A stretch of 64,000 nt of DNA from Mycolicibacter heraklionensis (GCF_019645815.1 NZ_CP080997.1:992001-1056000), one strand, 5' to 3'; shown: positions 45,754-55,306, counted from the first letter of the stretch. Numbers and translations are program-made. The notes: a model not told the origin generated them from the letters alone.

Positions 45754-47529
45754 GTGGGCTATGACCTGATCATCCGCAACGGACTGTGGTTCGACGGCCT
45801 GGGCAACGCCCCGCAGGTCCGCACCCTGGGCATCCGCGACGGCGTCGTCGCCGACATCGTGTCGGGGGAGCTGGATGAAACCGGCTGCCCGGACGTGATC
45901 GACGCGGCCGGCAAGTGGGTGGTCCCGGGTTTCATCGACGTGCACACCCACTACGACGCCGAGGTGCTGCTGGACCCGGGGCTGCGGGAGTCGGTGCGCC
46001 ACGGCGTCACCACGGTGCTGCTGGGCAACTGCTCGCTGTCGACGGTCTACGCCGAGTCCGAGGATGCCGCCGACCTCTTCAGCCGGGTGGAGGCGGTGCC
46101 GCGCAAGTTCGTCCTGGATGCGCTGCAGTCCAAAAAGACCTGGTCGACGCCCGCCGAGTACGTGCGCGCCCTCGACGAGTTGCCGCTCGGGCCCAATGTC
46201 AGTTCCATGCTTGGTCATTCGGACCTGCGGACCGCGGTGCTCGGCTTGGACCGCGCCACCACCGACGGTGTCGTCCCGACCGATGCCGAGCTGGAGAAGA
46301 TGGCCACACTGCTCGACCAGGGGCTCGAGGCCGGACTGCTGGGCATGTCCGGGATGGACGCCCCCATCGACAAGCTCGACGGCGACCGGTTCCGGTCCCG
46401 GGCGCTGCCGTCGACGTTCGCCACCTGGCGTGAGCGGCGGCGGTTGATCAAGGTGCTGCGCAAGCGCGGCCGGATGCTGCAGAGCGCACCCGACGTCCGA
46501 AACCCGTTGACGGCCTTGAACTTCTTCCTGACCAGCAGCGGGATCTTCGGCCGGCGGCGCGGCGTTCGGATGAGCCTGCTGGTCTCCGCCGACGCCAAGT
46601 CGGCACCGGGCGCGGTGCGGGTCTTCGGTCCGGGTGCTCGGCTGCTCAACGCCGTACTGGGATCCAGCGTGCGGTTCCAGCACCTGCCGGTGCCGTTCGA
46701 GTTGTATTCCGACGGAATCGATCTGCCGGTCTTCGAGGAGTTCGGCGGGGGAACCGCCGCGCTGCACCTGCGCGACCAACTGGAGCGCAATGCGCTGCTG
46801 GCCGACACCGAGTACCGCCGCCGGTTCCGCAAGGCCTTCGACCGCAAGAAGCTGGGCCCGAGCTTGTGGCACCGCGACTTCCACGACGCGGTGATCGTCG
46901 AATGCCCGGACGCCAGCCTGATCGGCAAGAGCTTCGGGCAGATCGCCGAGGAGCGCGGGCTGCACCCGCTGGACGCGTTCCTCGATGTATTGGTGGACAA
47001 CGGCGAACGTAACGTCCGCTGGACCACGATCGTCGCCAACCACCGGCCCAAGCAGCTGGACAAGCTGGCCAACGAGCCGGTGATCCACATGGGGTTCTCC
47101 GATGCCGGAGCACACCTGCGCAACATGGCCTTCTACAACTTCTCGCTGCGCCTGCTCAAGCGAGTCCGCGACGCCGAGGCGGCCGGGCGTCCGTTCATGA
47201 GCGTCCAGCGGGCGGTCTACCGGTTGACCTCCGAAGTCGCCGACTGGTTCGGGTTCGACGCCGGCACATTGCGCGAAGGCGACCGCGCGGACTTCGTGGT
47301 GATCGACCCGGCGGGCCTGACCGACGCCGTGGACGCCTACCACGAGGAGAAGGTGCCGTTCTATGGCGACCTGAGCCGGATGGTCAACCGCAACGACGAC
47401 GCGGTGGTCGCCACCGGCGTGGGCGGCACCGTCGTGTTCCGCAACGGGCAGTTCTGCGACGGCTACGGCACCACGGTGCGCTCCGGCCGTTTCCTGCGCG
47501 CCGGATCCCGTGAGCTGCAATCGGTCTAG
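45754..47529 (+). CDS. Amidohydrolase, N-acyl-D-amino-acid deacylase-like
   Basis: A 591-residue metal-dependent hydrolase of the D-aminoacylase branch of the amidohydrolase superfamily. It has an N-terminal strand region (MGYDLIIRNGLWFDGLGN), the metal-binding FIDVHTHYDAEVLLDPG near residue 65, SMLGHSDLRTAVLG, and a C-terminal SDAGAHLRNMAFYNF with the conserved Asp. The GDRADFVVIDPAGL ending is typical of the fold. The true substrate (N-acyl-D-amino acid or another cyclic amide) is not shown by the sequence. GGGGAG precedes the GTG start. The TetR gene follows after 4 bp. Confidence 0.85.
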   Translation: MGYDLIIRNGLWFDGLGNAPQVRTLGIRDGVVADIVSGELDETGCPDVIDAAGKWVVPGFIDVHTHYDAEVLLDPGLRESVRHGVTTVLLGNCSLSTVYAESEDAADLFSRVEAVPRKFVLDALQSKKTWSTPAEYVRALDELPLGPNVSSMLGHSDLRTAVLGLDRATTDGVVPTDAELEKMATLLDQGLEAGLLGMSGMDAPIDKLDGDRFRSRALPSTFATWRERRRLIKVLRKRGRMLQSAPDVRNPLTALNFFLTSSGIFGRRRGVRMSLLVSADAKSAPGAVRVFGPGARLLNAVLGSSVRFQHLPVPFELYSDGIDLPVFEEFGGGTAALHLRDQLERNALLADTEYRRRFRKAFDRKKLGPSLWHRDFHDAVIVECPDASLIGKSFGQIAEERGLHPLDAFLDVLVDNGERNVRWTTIVANHRPKQLDKLANEPVIHMGFSDAGAHLRNMAFYNFSLRLLKRVRDAEAAGRPFMSVQRAVYRLTSEVADWFGFDAGTLREGDRADFVVIDPAGLTDAVDAYHEEKVPFYGDLSRMVNRNDDAVVATGVGGTVVFRNGQFCDGYGTTVRSGRFLRAGSRELQSV

Positions 47530-47533
47530 AACC

Positions 47534-48121
47534 ATGGCCAGAACCCAACAGGAGCGCCGCGAGACCACCGTCGCCAGGCTGCTCGACGCCAGCATCGCCA
47601 CCATCGCCGAGATCGGCTATGCCCGGGCGTCGGCCAAGGTGATCGCCGCGCGCGCCGGGGTCTCCGACGGGGCGTTGTTCCGTCACTTCGGCACCATGGG
47701 CGACTTCATGGCGGCCACCGCCCAGGAGGTGCTGCGACGTCAGCTGGAGCTGATCGGTAAGCAGGTAGCGGAGATCCCGCCCGACGGACCGGCGCTGGAG
47801 GCGATACTGACCCTGCTGCGTGATCTGACGGCAAACTCCAACAACGCGGTGGTCTACGAGCTGCTGATCGCCGCCCGCACCGACGAGAAGCTGCGGTCCA
47901 CGCTGTCGGAGGTGTTGGACGAATACGGTGCCAAGATCTACGACACCGCCCGTGGATTTCCCGGTGCCGACGCATTTCCCGAGGAGCTGTTCCCCAACAT
48001 CGTTGCGCTGCTTACCAACACCTTCGACGGCGCGGCGATCGTGCGGGCCGTGCTGCCGCAGCCCGAGATCGAGGCCAACCGGATTCCGCTGCTTTTGGCC
48101 CTGTTGCAGGGGCAGAGCTAG
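47534..48121 (+). CDS. TetR-family transcriptional regulator
   Basis: A 195-residue repressor-type protein. Its N-terminal helix-turn-helix covers ARLLDASIATIAEIGYARAS and continues ARAGVSDGALFRHFGTMGDF (about 15-60). A helical ligand-binding region with no recognisable specificity follows. The ATG at 47534 starts 4 bp after the amidohydrolase stop, so it is in that operon and probably represses it through the palindrome at 45733-45742. It converges with the esterase gene; the two stop codons share a CTAG. Confidence 0.9.
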   Translation: MARTQQERRETTVARLLDASIATIAEIGYARASAKVIAARAGVSDGALFRHFGTMGDFMAATAQEVLRRQLELIGKQVAEIPPDGPALEAILTLLRDLTANSNNAVVYELLIAARTDEKLRSTLSEVLDEYGAKIYDTARGFPGADAFPEELFPNIVALLTNTFDGAAIVRAVLPQPEIEANRIPLLLALLQGQS

Positions 48122-49143
48122 GCGCCGAGAGTCGACTCGGCGCTCGGCGCAGCGTTGGCCACGGCGTACTCGACGAAGTCGGCGATCTCGGCGACCGCCC
48201 GGCGAGCGTCGGGGTTGAAGTCGAAGGTGAGCTGGAACATGTGCAACGCGCGGTCCCACACCTGAACCCAGTTCGGCACGCCGGCGGCGGTCAACTTGTC
48301 AGCCAGCACGAAGGTGTCGTTGCGCAGCATCTCGTTGTTGCCGACCTGCAGCAGGAACGGTCCCAGCCCGCGCAGCTCCGCTTCGGGCGGCATCACCGGA
48401 AGCTCGCGGGTGCCGTTCACGGTGGCGAATACCCGGTAGATGAACATGAAGGCCATGAACGGGAAGAACGGGTCTCGGTGGGTGCGTGCGGCCTCGCGCT
48501 TGATCGCCATGTCTGACGAGGTCAGCGGTGACATGAGCACTTGGCCTGCGGGTGCCGGCAACCCGGCATCGCGAGCGGCCAGCGCGGTGTTCACCGCCAT
48601 CAGTCCGCCGGCCGAATCCCCCGCCACCACAACGTGATCCGCGGTGAACCCGGCGTCCAGAACGCGGCGGTAGGCGCACAGGCCGTCGGCGACGGCCTCG
48701 TCGATCCCGGCCAGCGGCGCCAAGCGGTAGCCGACGTTGAACACCTTCGCGCCGGTGACCGCGGAGAGCTTGCTGGCAAAGCGGCGGTGCGAATTGAGGC
48801 CCAGCGTCACCAGTGCCGAGCCGTGGAAGTAGACGATCACCCGGTTTGAGTCGCGGGCGCCCGGGGCCACCACCCACTCCGCCGGGCAGTCGGTCAGCCG
48901 CTCCCGTATCACCTCGGTGCCAGGCAGCGCCCGGATGTAGCGCATCGGTTGGTCGATGAGGTCGAGGCGTGCTCGCTGCAGAGCCGCGGGCCAGAACCAG
49001 TTGACGACCATGCCGACCAGCGTCAGCACGGCGATCGAGGTGCGCAAAAAGATCGCTGCGGCCGCAGCCAGCAGCTGGGCCTGCCAGGACGCCGGGCCGA
49101 AATACGTCTGAGCCGGTCGTTCACGCCATTCCGGAAAGTTCAC
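48118..49143 (-). CDS. Alpha/beta-hydrolase, HSL-type esterase/lipase
   Basis: With the GTG at 49143 the protein has 341 residues; TACCCT (TANNNT) ends 7 nt before it, a leaderless pattern, and the longer reading to 49260 would overlap the divergent chelatase gene. A hydrophobic N-terminal segment (about 24-50) suggests membrane attachment. The hydrolase domain has HGSA in place of the usual HGGG oxyanion motif, the nucleophile Ser in VVAGDSAGGLMAVN, an acidic residue near VGNNEMLRND, and the His of RALHMFQL. The substrate is unknown; short-chain esters are likely. Confidence 0.85.
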   Translation of the reverse strand: MNFPEWRERPAQTYFGPASWQAQLLAAAAAIFLRTSIAVLTLVGMVVNWFWPAALQRARLDLIDQPMRYIRALPGTEVIRERLTDCPAEWVVAPGARDSNRVIVYFHGSALVTLGLNSHRRFASKLSAVTGAKVFNVGYRLAPLAGIDEAVADGLCAYRRVLDAGFTADHVVVAGDSAGGLMAVNTALAARDAGLPAPAGQVLMSPLTSSDMAIKREAARTHRDPFFPFMAFMFIYRVFATVNGTRELPVMPPEAELRGLGPFLLQVGNNEMLRNDTFVLADKLTAAGVPNWVQVWDRALHMFQLTFDFNPDARRAVAEIADFVEYAVANAAPSAESTLGA

Positions 49144-49222
49144 AGTACCCAGGGTATCGGGTATTGGGTGGCCGATAAACGCAGGACATCGTGACGGACC
49201 ATCAGACCCGTCGTAGCGTGGA

Positions 49223-50623
49223 GTGGTGACCGCGCCGAATGCCCCGCACGATCTGCCCAAGACTCTCGGTGAGCTGCGTGCTGCCGGTCACCGGGAAAGG
49301 GGGGTCAAACAGGAGATTGCCGAGAACCTCTTGGCCCGGCTCGGCGACGGTGACGACGCCGCGGCCATCTGGCCCGGCATCTTCGGGTTCGAGGAGACCG
49401 TGCTGCCGCAACTCGAGCGCGCGCTGATCGCCGGTCACGACATCGTGCTGCTCGGCGAACGCGGCCAGGGCAAGACCCGGCTGCTGCGAGCGCTGACCGG
49501 ATTGCTCGACGAGTGGACACCGGTGATCGCCGGCGCCGAGCTCGGTGAGCACCCGTATTCGCCGATCACGCCCGAGTCGATTCGACGGGCCGCCGAACTC
49601 GGCGACGACCTGCCGGTGGCGTGGCGGCACCGCAGCGAGCGCTACACCGAGAAGCTGGCCACCCCCGACACCAGCGTCGCCGACCTGGTCGGCGACATCG
49701 ACCCGATCAAGGTGGCCGAGGGCCGCAGTCTGGGCGACCCCGAGACCATTGCCTACGGGCTGATCCCGCGGGCGCACCGGGGCGTCGTCGCCGTCAACGA
49801 ACTGCCCGACCTGGCCGAGCGCATCCAGGTGGCGATGCTCAACGTGATGGAGGAACGCGACATCCAGGTGCGCGGCTACACGCTGCGGCTGCCGCTGGAC
49901 GTGCTGGTGGTCGCCAGCGCCAACCCGGAGGACTACACCAACCGCGGCCGCATCATCACCCCGCTCAAGGACCGCTTCGGTGCCGAGATCCGCACCCACT
50001 ACCCGCTGGAACTCGACGCCGAGGTGGGCGTGATCGCCCAAGAGGCGCACCTGAGCGCGCAGGTGCCCGACTATCTGCTGGCCGTGCTGGCCCGCTTCGC
50101 GCGCTACCTGCGCGAGTCCCGCTCGGTGGATCAGCGCTCCGGTGTCTCGGCGCGCTTCGCGATCGCCGCCGCGGAGACGGTGGCGGCGTCGGCCCGCCAC
50201 CGCGGCGCGGTGCTGGGCGAAACCGATCCGGTGGCCCGGGTGGTGGACCTGAGCACGATCGTCGACGTGCTGCGCGGCAAGCTGGAATTCGAGTCCGGCG
50301 AGGAAGGTCGTGAACAGGCGGTGCTGGAGCACCTGCTGCGCCGGGCCACCGCCGATACCGCGGCGCGGGCGCTGGGTGGGATCGACGTGGGCCCCCTGGT
50401 GGCGGCGGTCGAAAACGCGACGGTGACGACGGGGGAGCGGATTTCCGCCAAAGCGGTGCTGGCGGCGCTGCCGGATCTGCCGGTGATCGATGCCGTCGCC
50501 CAGCGGCTGGGTGCGGAGTCCGACGGGGAACGCGCCGCGGCACTCGAGTTGGCCTTGGAAGCACTGTATTTGGCCAAGCGCATCGACAAGACGTCGGACG
50601 AGGGCGAAACCGTCTATGGCTAG
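49223..50623 (+). CDS. MoxR / magnesium-chelatase-type AAA+ ATPase
   Basis: A 466-residue AAA+ protein with Walker A LLGERGQGKTRLLRALTG near residue 77, and a Walker B / sensor region from VVAVNELPDLAERIQVAMLN. VMEERDIQVRGYTLRLPLDV follows, typical of the ChlI/MoxR fold. Paired with a downstream VWA protein (8-bp overlap), it fits a MoxR-VWA chaperone system that remodels or inserts metal into client proteins rather than true chlorophyll synthesis. GTG starts at 49223 and 49226 are both possible; TAGCGT just upstream suggests a leaderless start. Position equals Rv0958. Confidence 0.9.
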   Translation: MVTAPNAPHDLPKTLGELRAAGHRERGVKQEIAENLLARLGDGDDAAAIWPGIFGFEETVLPQLERALIAGHDIVLLGERGQGKTRLLRALTGLLDEWTPVIAGAELGEHPYSPITPESIRRAAELGDDLPVAWRHRSERYTEKLATPDTSVADLVGDIDPIKVAEGRSLGDPETIAYGLIPRAHRGVVAVNELPDLAERIQVAMLNVMEERDIQVRGYTLRLPLDVLVVASANPEDYTNRGRIITPLKDRFGAEIRTHYPLELDAEVGVIAQEAHLSAQVPDYLLAVLARFARYLRESRSVDQRSGVSARFAIAAAETVAASARHRGAVLGETDPVARVVDLSTIVDVLRGKLEFESGEEGREQAVLEHLLRRATADTAARALGGIDVGPLVAAVENATVTTGERISAKAVLAALPDLPVIDAVAQRLGAESDGERAAALELALEALYLAKRIDKTSDEGETVYG

Positions 50624-52610
50624 ACGGCACGCATCCCGGTATTCGGCCTACACCGGTGGGCCGGATCCGTTGGCGCCGCCGGTCGATCTGGCCGAGGCGC
50701 TGGAGGAGATCGGACGCGACGTCATGGAGGGGACGTCGCCGCGGCGGGCGCTGCAAGAGCTGCTGCGCAGGGGCACCAAGAACCTGACCGGGGCCGACCA
50801 GCTGGCCGCCGAGGCGCAACGGCGGCGTCGGGAATTGTTGCGCCGCAACAACTTGGACGGAACCCTGGCCGAGGTCAAAAAGCTGCTCGACGAGGCGGTG
50901 CTGGCCGAACGCAAAGAGCTGGCCCGCGCGCTCGACGATGACGCGCGCTTCGCTGAGATGCAGATCGAGGGGCTGTCGCCGTCGCCGGCCAAAGCGGTGC
51001 AGGAGCTGTCGGACTACAACTGGCGCAGTGGCGAGGCCCGGGAGTCCTACGAAAAGATCAAGGACCTGCTGGGTCGAGAAATGCTGGACCAGCGTTTCGC
51101 CGGCATGAAGCAGGCATTGGAAGGCGCCACCGACGCCGACCGGCAACGGGTCAGCGACATGCTCGACGACCTCAACGACCTGTTGGACAAGCACTCTCGC
51201 GGCGAAGACACCGCGCAGGACTTCCAACAGTTCATGGATAAGCATGGCGAGTTCTTCCCGGAGAACCCGCAGAATGTCGAGGAGTTGCTGGATTCGCTGG
51301 CCCAGCGCGCCGCGGCCGCGCAGCGCTTCCGCAACAGTCTGAGCGCCGAGCAGCGCGCCGAGCTGGATGCGTTGGCCGAGCAGGCATTCGGCTCCCCAGC
51401 ACTGCAGCAGGCGCTGGGACGACTCGATGCGCATCTGCAGGCGGCCCGGCCGGGTGAGGACTGGTCCGGCTCGTCGGAGTTCTCCGGCAACAACCCCCTC
51501 GGCATGGGGGAGGGCGCCCAGGCCCTGGCCGATATCGCCGAGCTCGAGCAGCTGGCCGAGCAGCTGTCGCAGGCGTATCCGGGCGCGAGCATGGACGACG
51601 TCGACCTCGACGCGCTGGCCCGCCAACTCGGCGACCAGGCCGCCGTCGACGCGCGCACCCTGGCCGAGCTGGAACGTGCGCTGCTCAACCAAGGGTTCCT
51701 GGACCGCAGCTCCGACGGGCAGTGGCGGCTGTCGCCCAAGGCGATGCGCCGGCTCGGCGAAACCGCGCTACGCGATGTGGCGCGGCAACTTTCGGGGCGC
51801 CGCGGCGAACGCGACCACCGCCGGGCGGGGGCGGCCGGCGAGTTGACCGGGGCGACCCGGCCCTGGCAGTTCGGCGACACCGAGCCGTGGAACGTCACCC
51901 GGACCCTGACCAACACGGTGCTGCGGCAGGTCGCCGAACCGCACGAACCGGGCACCGCCGTCACCCGCGGCCGGTTGTCGATCAGCGTTGACGACGTCGA
52001 GGTCTCCGAGACCGAGACCCGTACCCAGTCCGCCGTTGCGCTGCTTGTGGACACGTCTTTCTCGATGGTGATGGACAACCGTTGGCTGCCGATGAAACGC
52101 ACCGCGCTGGCGTTGAACCACCTGATCAGCACCCGGTTCCGTTCGGATGCGTTGCAGATCATCGCCTTCGGCCGCTATGCGCGCACGGTGACCGCCGCGG
52201 AGCTGACCGGTCTGGAGGGTGTCTACGAGCAGGGCACCAATCTGCACCATGCGCTGGCTTTGGCCAGCCGGCACCTGCGTCGTCACCCGAACGCCCAGCC
52301 GGTGGTGCTGGTGGTCACCGACGGGGAGCCGACCGCGCACCTGGAGGACTTCAACGGCGCAGGGGCGGGTTCTACGGTGTTTTTTGACTACCCTCCGCAT
52401 CCACGAACCATCGCCCACACCGTCCGGGGCTTCGACGACGTAGCCCGGCTCGGTGCGCAGGTGACGATCTTCCGTCTCGGCGACGATCCCGGGCTGGCCC
52501 GCTTCATCGACCAGGTGGCGCGACGGGTGCAGGGCCGGGTGGTGGTGCCCGAACTCGACGGACTCGGCGCGGCGGTGGTTGGCGACTACCTGCGGTCGCG
52601 CCGCCGTTAG
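50616..52610 (+). CDS. VWA-domain protein, partner of the AAA+ ATPase
   Basis: A 664-residue protein with a long helical, charged N-terminal region (about 1-460). Its C-terminal von Willebrand A domain has the metal-ion-dependent adhesion motif in LLVDTSFSMVMDNRW (DxSxS), the Thr of QGTNLHHALALAS, and VVTDGEPTAH. The ATG at 50616 lies inside the end of the ATPase gene (8-bp overlap), so production is coupled. MoxR-VWA pairs act as chaperones; no client is indicated here. Position equals Rv0959. It converges with the PPE gene, 16 bp apart. Confidence 0.88.
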   Translation: MARRHASRYSAYTGGPDPLAPPVDLAEALEEIGRDVMEGTSPRRALQELLRRGTKNLTGADQLAAEAQRRRRELLRRNNLDGTLAEVKKLLDEAVLAERKELARALDDDARFAEMQIEGLSPSPAKAVQELSDYNWRSGEARESYEKIKDLLGREMLDQRFAGMKQALEGATDADRQRVSDMLDDLNDLLDKHSRGEDTAQDFQQFMDKHGEFFPENPQNVEELLDSLAQRAAAAQRFRNSLSAEQRAELDALAEQAFGSPALQQALGRLDAHLQAARPGEDWSGSSEFSGNNPLGMGEGAQALADIAELEQLAEQLSQAYPGASMDDVDLDALARQLGDQAAVDARTLAELERALLNQGFLDRSSDGQWRLSPKAMRRLGETALRDVARQLSGRRGERDHRRAGAAGELTGATRPWQFGDTEPWNVTRTLTNTVLRQVAEPHEPGTAVTRGRLSISVDDVEVSETETRTQSAVALLVDTSFSMVMDNRWLPMKRTALALNHLISTRFRSDALQIIAFGRYARTVTAAELTGLEGVYEQGTNLHHALALASRHLRRHPNAQPVVLVVTDGEPTAHLEDFNGAGAGSTVFFDYPPHPRTIAHTVRGFDDVARLGAQVTIFRLGDDPGLARFIDQVARRVQGRVVVPELDGLGAAVVGDYLRSRRR

Positions 52611-52626
52611 GTGGCGCGCCCAGCGG

Positions 52627-53985
52627 TCACCGGGACAGCAGCCGGCGCTTCTGCGCGGCGAACTCCTCGCCGGTCAGATAGCCGGCGTCGTGCAGTTCGC
52701 CGAGCTCGCGGATTCCGGCCGCCAGCTCCACCACCGAGGTCAGCGGGGAATGCGCCGCCGCCACCGCTGTCTGCTCTGCCGACTCCGAAGAAGACGTGCC
52801 GGATCCTGCGGACGCCGTGGCCGCAACCGCCTTCCCGGACTCCGAGCGGCGCTGGTTCATGGCGCCGGCCAAGGCGCTGCCGCCCATGCCGGCCAGGGCC
52901 ATCTGGCCGAACGCCGTTCCCAGCCCAGCGGGCGTGGTGCCGGCGCTGAGCGGCGTCGAGAAACTGGCATGGCGGATCTCCGGGGCCGCCTCGGCCCAAC
53001 TGATGGGCGTCGAGAGCGTCCCGAGCGGGAACGACTCGCCCATGGCGACCACCACCGCTTCGTGGGGAACTCGGAGGTTTTCGATCGACGGCAGTTCCTC
53101 GTGCACCCCCAGTTGGTCCAGAGCGTTCAAGATGCGTTGCTGGCCGGCGCGGAGCACATCCTGGGTGTCGAAGATCTCTTGGGAGTCCTGCTCCGCGAAA
53201 TGCATCGCCGCGCCCGCCAGGAAGACGCCGATGATCGACAACGGCAGGGCAACGCCGACACCGAGCTCGTCGGCGATCACCCCGAGCCAGTCAAACGGCC
53301 CGGTCGGGATGTCGGCCTCCGCCGGCAAGGCCGCCAACGGCGACGAGGCGTCGGACGATCCGGGACCAGACAGCGCCGACGCCAGCCGTGACGACACCGT
53401 CTGTGCGAGGTTGCCGGCGGAGTCGCCCTGCGCGCCGCTCTGGCTCAGCGGGCCGGCGGGGTTGGCGGTCTGCGGCGGCGGTGAGAACGGCTCCAGCTCG
53501 GAGGCGGTGGTCGACAGGGCCGAGTAGCTGTACATCGCGGTGGCGTCCTGTGCCCACATTTCGCCGTACTGGGCTTCGGTGGCCGCGATCGCCGCGGCAT
53601 TCTGGCCCAGCACATTGGTGGCCAACAACGTCAACAACTGGGCGCGGTTGGCCGCGATGACCGGCGGGGGCACGGTCAAGGCGAACGCGGCCTCGTAGGC
53701 GGCCACCGCCGCTTTGGCTTGCAGGGCAGTCTTTTCAGCCTGAGTCGCGGTGGTGTTCAACCACGCCACGAACGGCGTAGCCGCGGCCGTCATCGCCGCC
53801 GAAGACGGGCCGGTCCATGCCACGCTGGTCAACTCGGCGACCACCGATTCGTAACCTGCTGCCGCCGTGTGTAGTTCGGCCGCCAGTCCGCTCCAGGCAG
53901 TCGCCGCGGCCAGCATCGGCCCTGCGCCGGCGCCGAGGTACATCAGACCGGAGTTGACTTCCGGCGGCAACGCCGCGAAATTCAT
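52627..53985 (-). CDS. PPE-family protein with C-terminal SHOCT domain
   Basis: A 452-residue type VII secretion-related protein. The PPE domain (about 1-175) starts MNFAALPPEVNSGLMY, with the PPE triplet at residues 7-9, and has the SAAMTAAATPFVAWLNTTA helix pair. A Ser/Pro linker and one or two hydrophobic segments (about 232-258, IGVFLAGAAMHF) follow. An SVP-type motif region (GTLSTPISWAEAAPEIR) lies near 325. The last 30 residues (IRELGELHDAGYLTGEEF, then AAQKRRLLSR) are a clear SHOCT domain, an unusual partner for PPE. No PE gene is adjacent. Confidence 0.88.
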   Translation of the reverse strand: MNFAALPPEVNSGLMYLGAGAGPMLAAATAWSGLAAELHTAAAGYESVVAELTSVAWTGPSSAAMTAAATPFVAWLNTTATQAEKTALQAKAAVAAYEAAFALTVPPPVIAANRAQLLTLLATNVLGQNAAAIAATEAQYGEMWAQDATAMYSYSALSTTASELEPFSPPPQTANPAGPLSQSGAQGDSAGNLAQTVSSRLASALSGPGSSDASSPLAALPAEADIPTGPFDWLGVIADELGVGVALPLSIIGVFLAGAAMHFAEQDSQEIFDTQDVLRAGQQRILNALDQLGVHEELPSIENLRVPHEAVVVAMGESFPLGTLSTPISWAEAAPEIRHASFSTPLSAGTTPAGLGTAFGQMALAGMGGSALAGAMNQRRSESGKAVAATASAGSGTSSSESAEQTAVAAAHSPLTSVVELAAGIRELGELHDAGYLTGEEFAAQKRRLLSR

Positions 53986-53991
53986 TGGCTG

Positions 53992-54006
53992 TGCACCCCG
54001 GGTGCA
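53992..54006. promoter_or_regulatory. 15-bp palindrome just upstream of the PPE start
   Basis: TGCACCC-C-GGGTGCA is a perfect palindrome that ends 6 nt before the PPE ATG. Read in the transcript it forms a tight hairpin holding the only G-rich stretch (GGGGTG) that could act as ribosome-binding site. It may be an operator or an RNA switch for translation. The rest of the 304-bp region up to the kinase start shows no other gene. Confidence 0.4.
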
Positions 54007-54289
54007 GCGGGACGCCGCGCTCGGGCAGAGCGGTCCATTGCAGTTGCATCCCTCCGGTCACGGGTCGGTGGTGGTGTGATCCGTCGATCTAACTCGCCCG
54101 GCGCTGCACCAGGGGGCTCGACACTCCGGGGCGGCAAACATCTCGACCATGGCGCCAAAGCCCACGATGCGCTGGGCGTACCACCATTCTCCGAGCCCGA
54201 ACCGGTGACTCGCCATGGTGTTTGACACCCATTCGCACGCCGCGGCAACCCGTATGGACATTGTGTGCCGCGCAGACCAGGGTGGTGGT

Positions 54290-55306
54290 ATGAGCCGTTG
54301 GACAGGGCTCGTCGACCGGTTTCGGCGGCGGGCGAGCGCTCCCGCGCGGGGGTTGTTCCGGCGCGTCGTCCTGATCAATGGTTTGGTCTTCACCTTCGGC
54401 ACCCTGGTGCTGGCCATGTCACCGGCCACCGTTTCGGGGCCCGTCCGACTGGCCGAGATCCCGGTCCTGATGGTGGGACTCGCCGTCGTGGTGGGCGCCA
54501 ATGCCCTGCTGTTGCGGTCGAGCCTCGCCCCGCTGGACCGGCTTGCCGCGTCCATGCGACGGGTTGACCTGCTTCGGCACACCGACCGGGTGCACGACCC
54601 CGGCGCCGGTGACCTGCACCACCTCATGGCGTCGTTCAACGCGATGCTGGACCGGCTGGAGACCGAACGCGCCTCCTCGAGCGCCTTGGTGCTGGTCGCG
54701 CAGGAGAACGAGCGGCAGCGGATCGCCAGGGAGTTGCACGACGAGATCGGTCAAACCCTCACCGTGGCCCTGCTCACCCTCAAGCGCGCCGTCGACGCCG
54801 CGCCGGAAGGAATACGGGGTGACCTCGCGGACGCTCAGGAGATCGTGCGGGCCAGTCTCGACGAAGTGCGCGGCATTGCGCGACGGCTGCGCCCGGATGC
54901 CTTGGAAGACCTCGGCCTACAGAGCGCCCTGCAGGCACTGTGCAACCAGTTCACCCAGGCGAGCGGCATAGACGTCGTCAAAGACATTGCCCCGCAAGCG
55001 GAACGACTCAACCCCAACGTGGAGTTGGTGTGCTATCGCATCGTCCAGGAGAGCTTGACCAATATCGCCCGGCATTCCGGAGCGCAGAAGGTATGGGTGG
55101 ACCTGCATGTCGATGCGGCAGGAGAGCTGACACTGCGGATCTCCGATGACGGCACCGGCGGCCTGAACGTCGAAGGAGCCGGAATCACCGGAATGCGCGA
55201 GCGAGCACTGCTGGTGCACGGCACCCTGACCATCACCTCCTCGGCCGAGCAGGGCACCGAAATCCGGCTGGTGATACCGGCAGCATCAGGGACGGGACCG
55301 TCATGA
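54290..55306 (+). CDS. NarL-system sensor histidine kinase (HisKA_3)
   Basis: With the ATG at 54290, preceded by AGGGTGGTGG, the kinase has 338 residues. Two hydrophobic segments (about 23-45 and 58-77) with almost no extracellular loop between them suggest intramembrane or internal sensing. A HAMP-like linker leads to the HisKA_3 dimerisation helix with the phosphorylated His150 in ARELHDEIGQTL. A C-terminal HATPase domain has RIVQESLTNIARHSGA, ISDDGTGG and GITGMRERA. It overlaps the response regulator by 4 bp. The stimulus is unknown; the Mrp operon next door suggests salt, pH or membrane stress. Confidence 0.9.
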   Translation: MSRWTGLVDRFRRRASAPARGLFRRVVLINGLVFTFGTLVLAMSPATVSGPVRLAEIPVLMVGLAVVVGANALLLRSSLAPLDRLAASMRRVDLLRHTDRVHDPGAGDLHHLMASFNAMLDRLETERASSSALVLVAQENERQRIARELHDEIGQTLTVALLTLKRAVDAAPEGIRGDLADAQEIVRASLDEVRGIARRLRPDALEDLGLQSALQALCNQFTQASGIDVVKDIAPQAERLNPNVELVCYRIVQESLTNIARHSGAQKVWVDLHVDAAGELTLRISDDGTGGLNVEGAGITGMRERALLVHGTLTITSSAEQGTEIRLVIPAASGTGPS

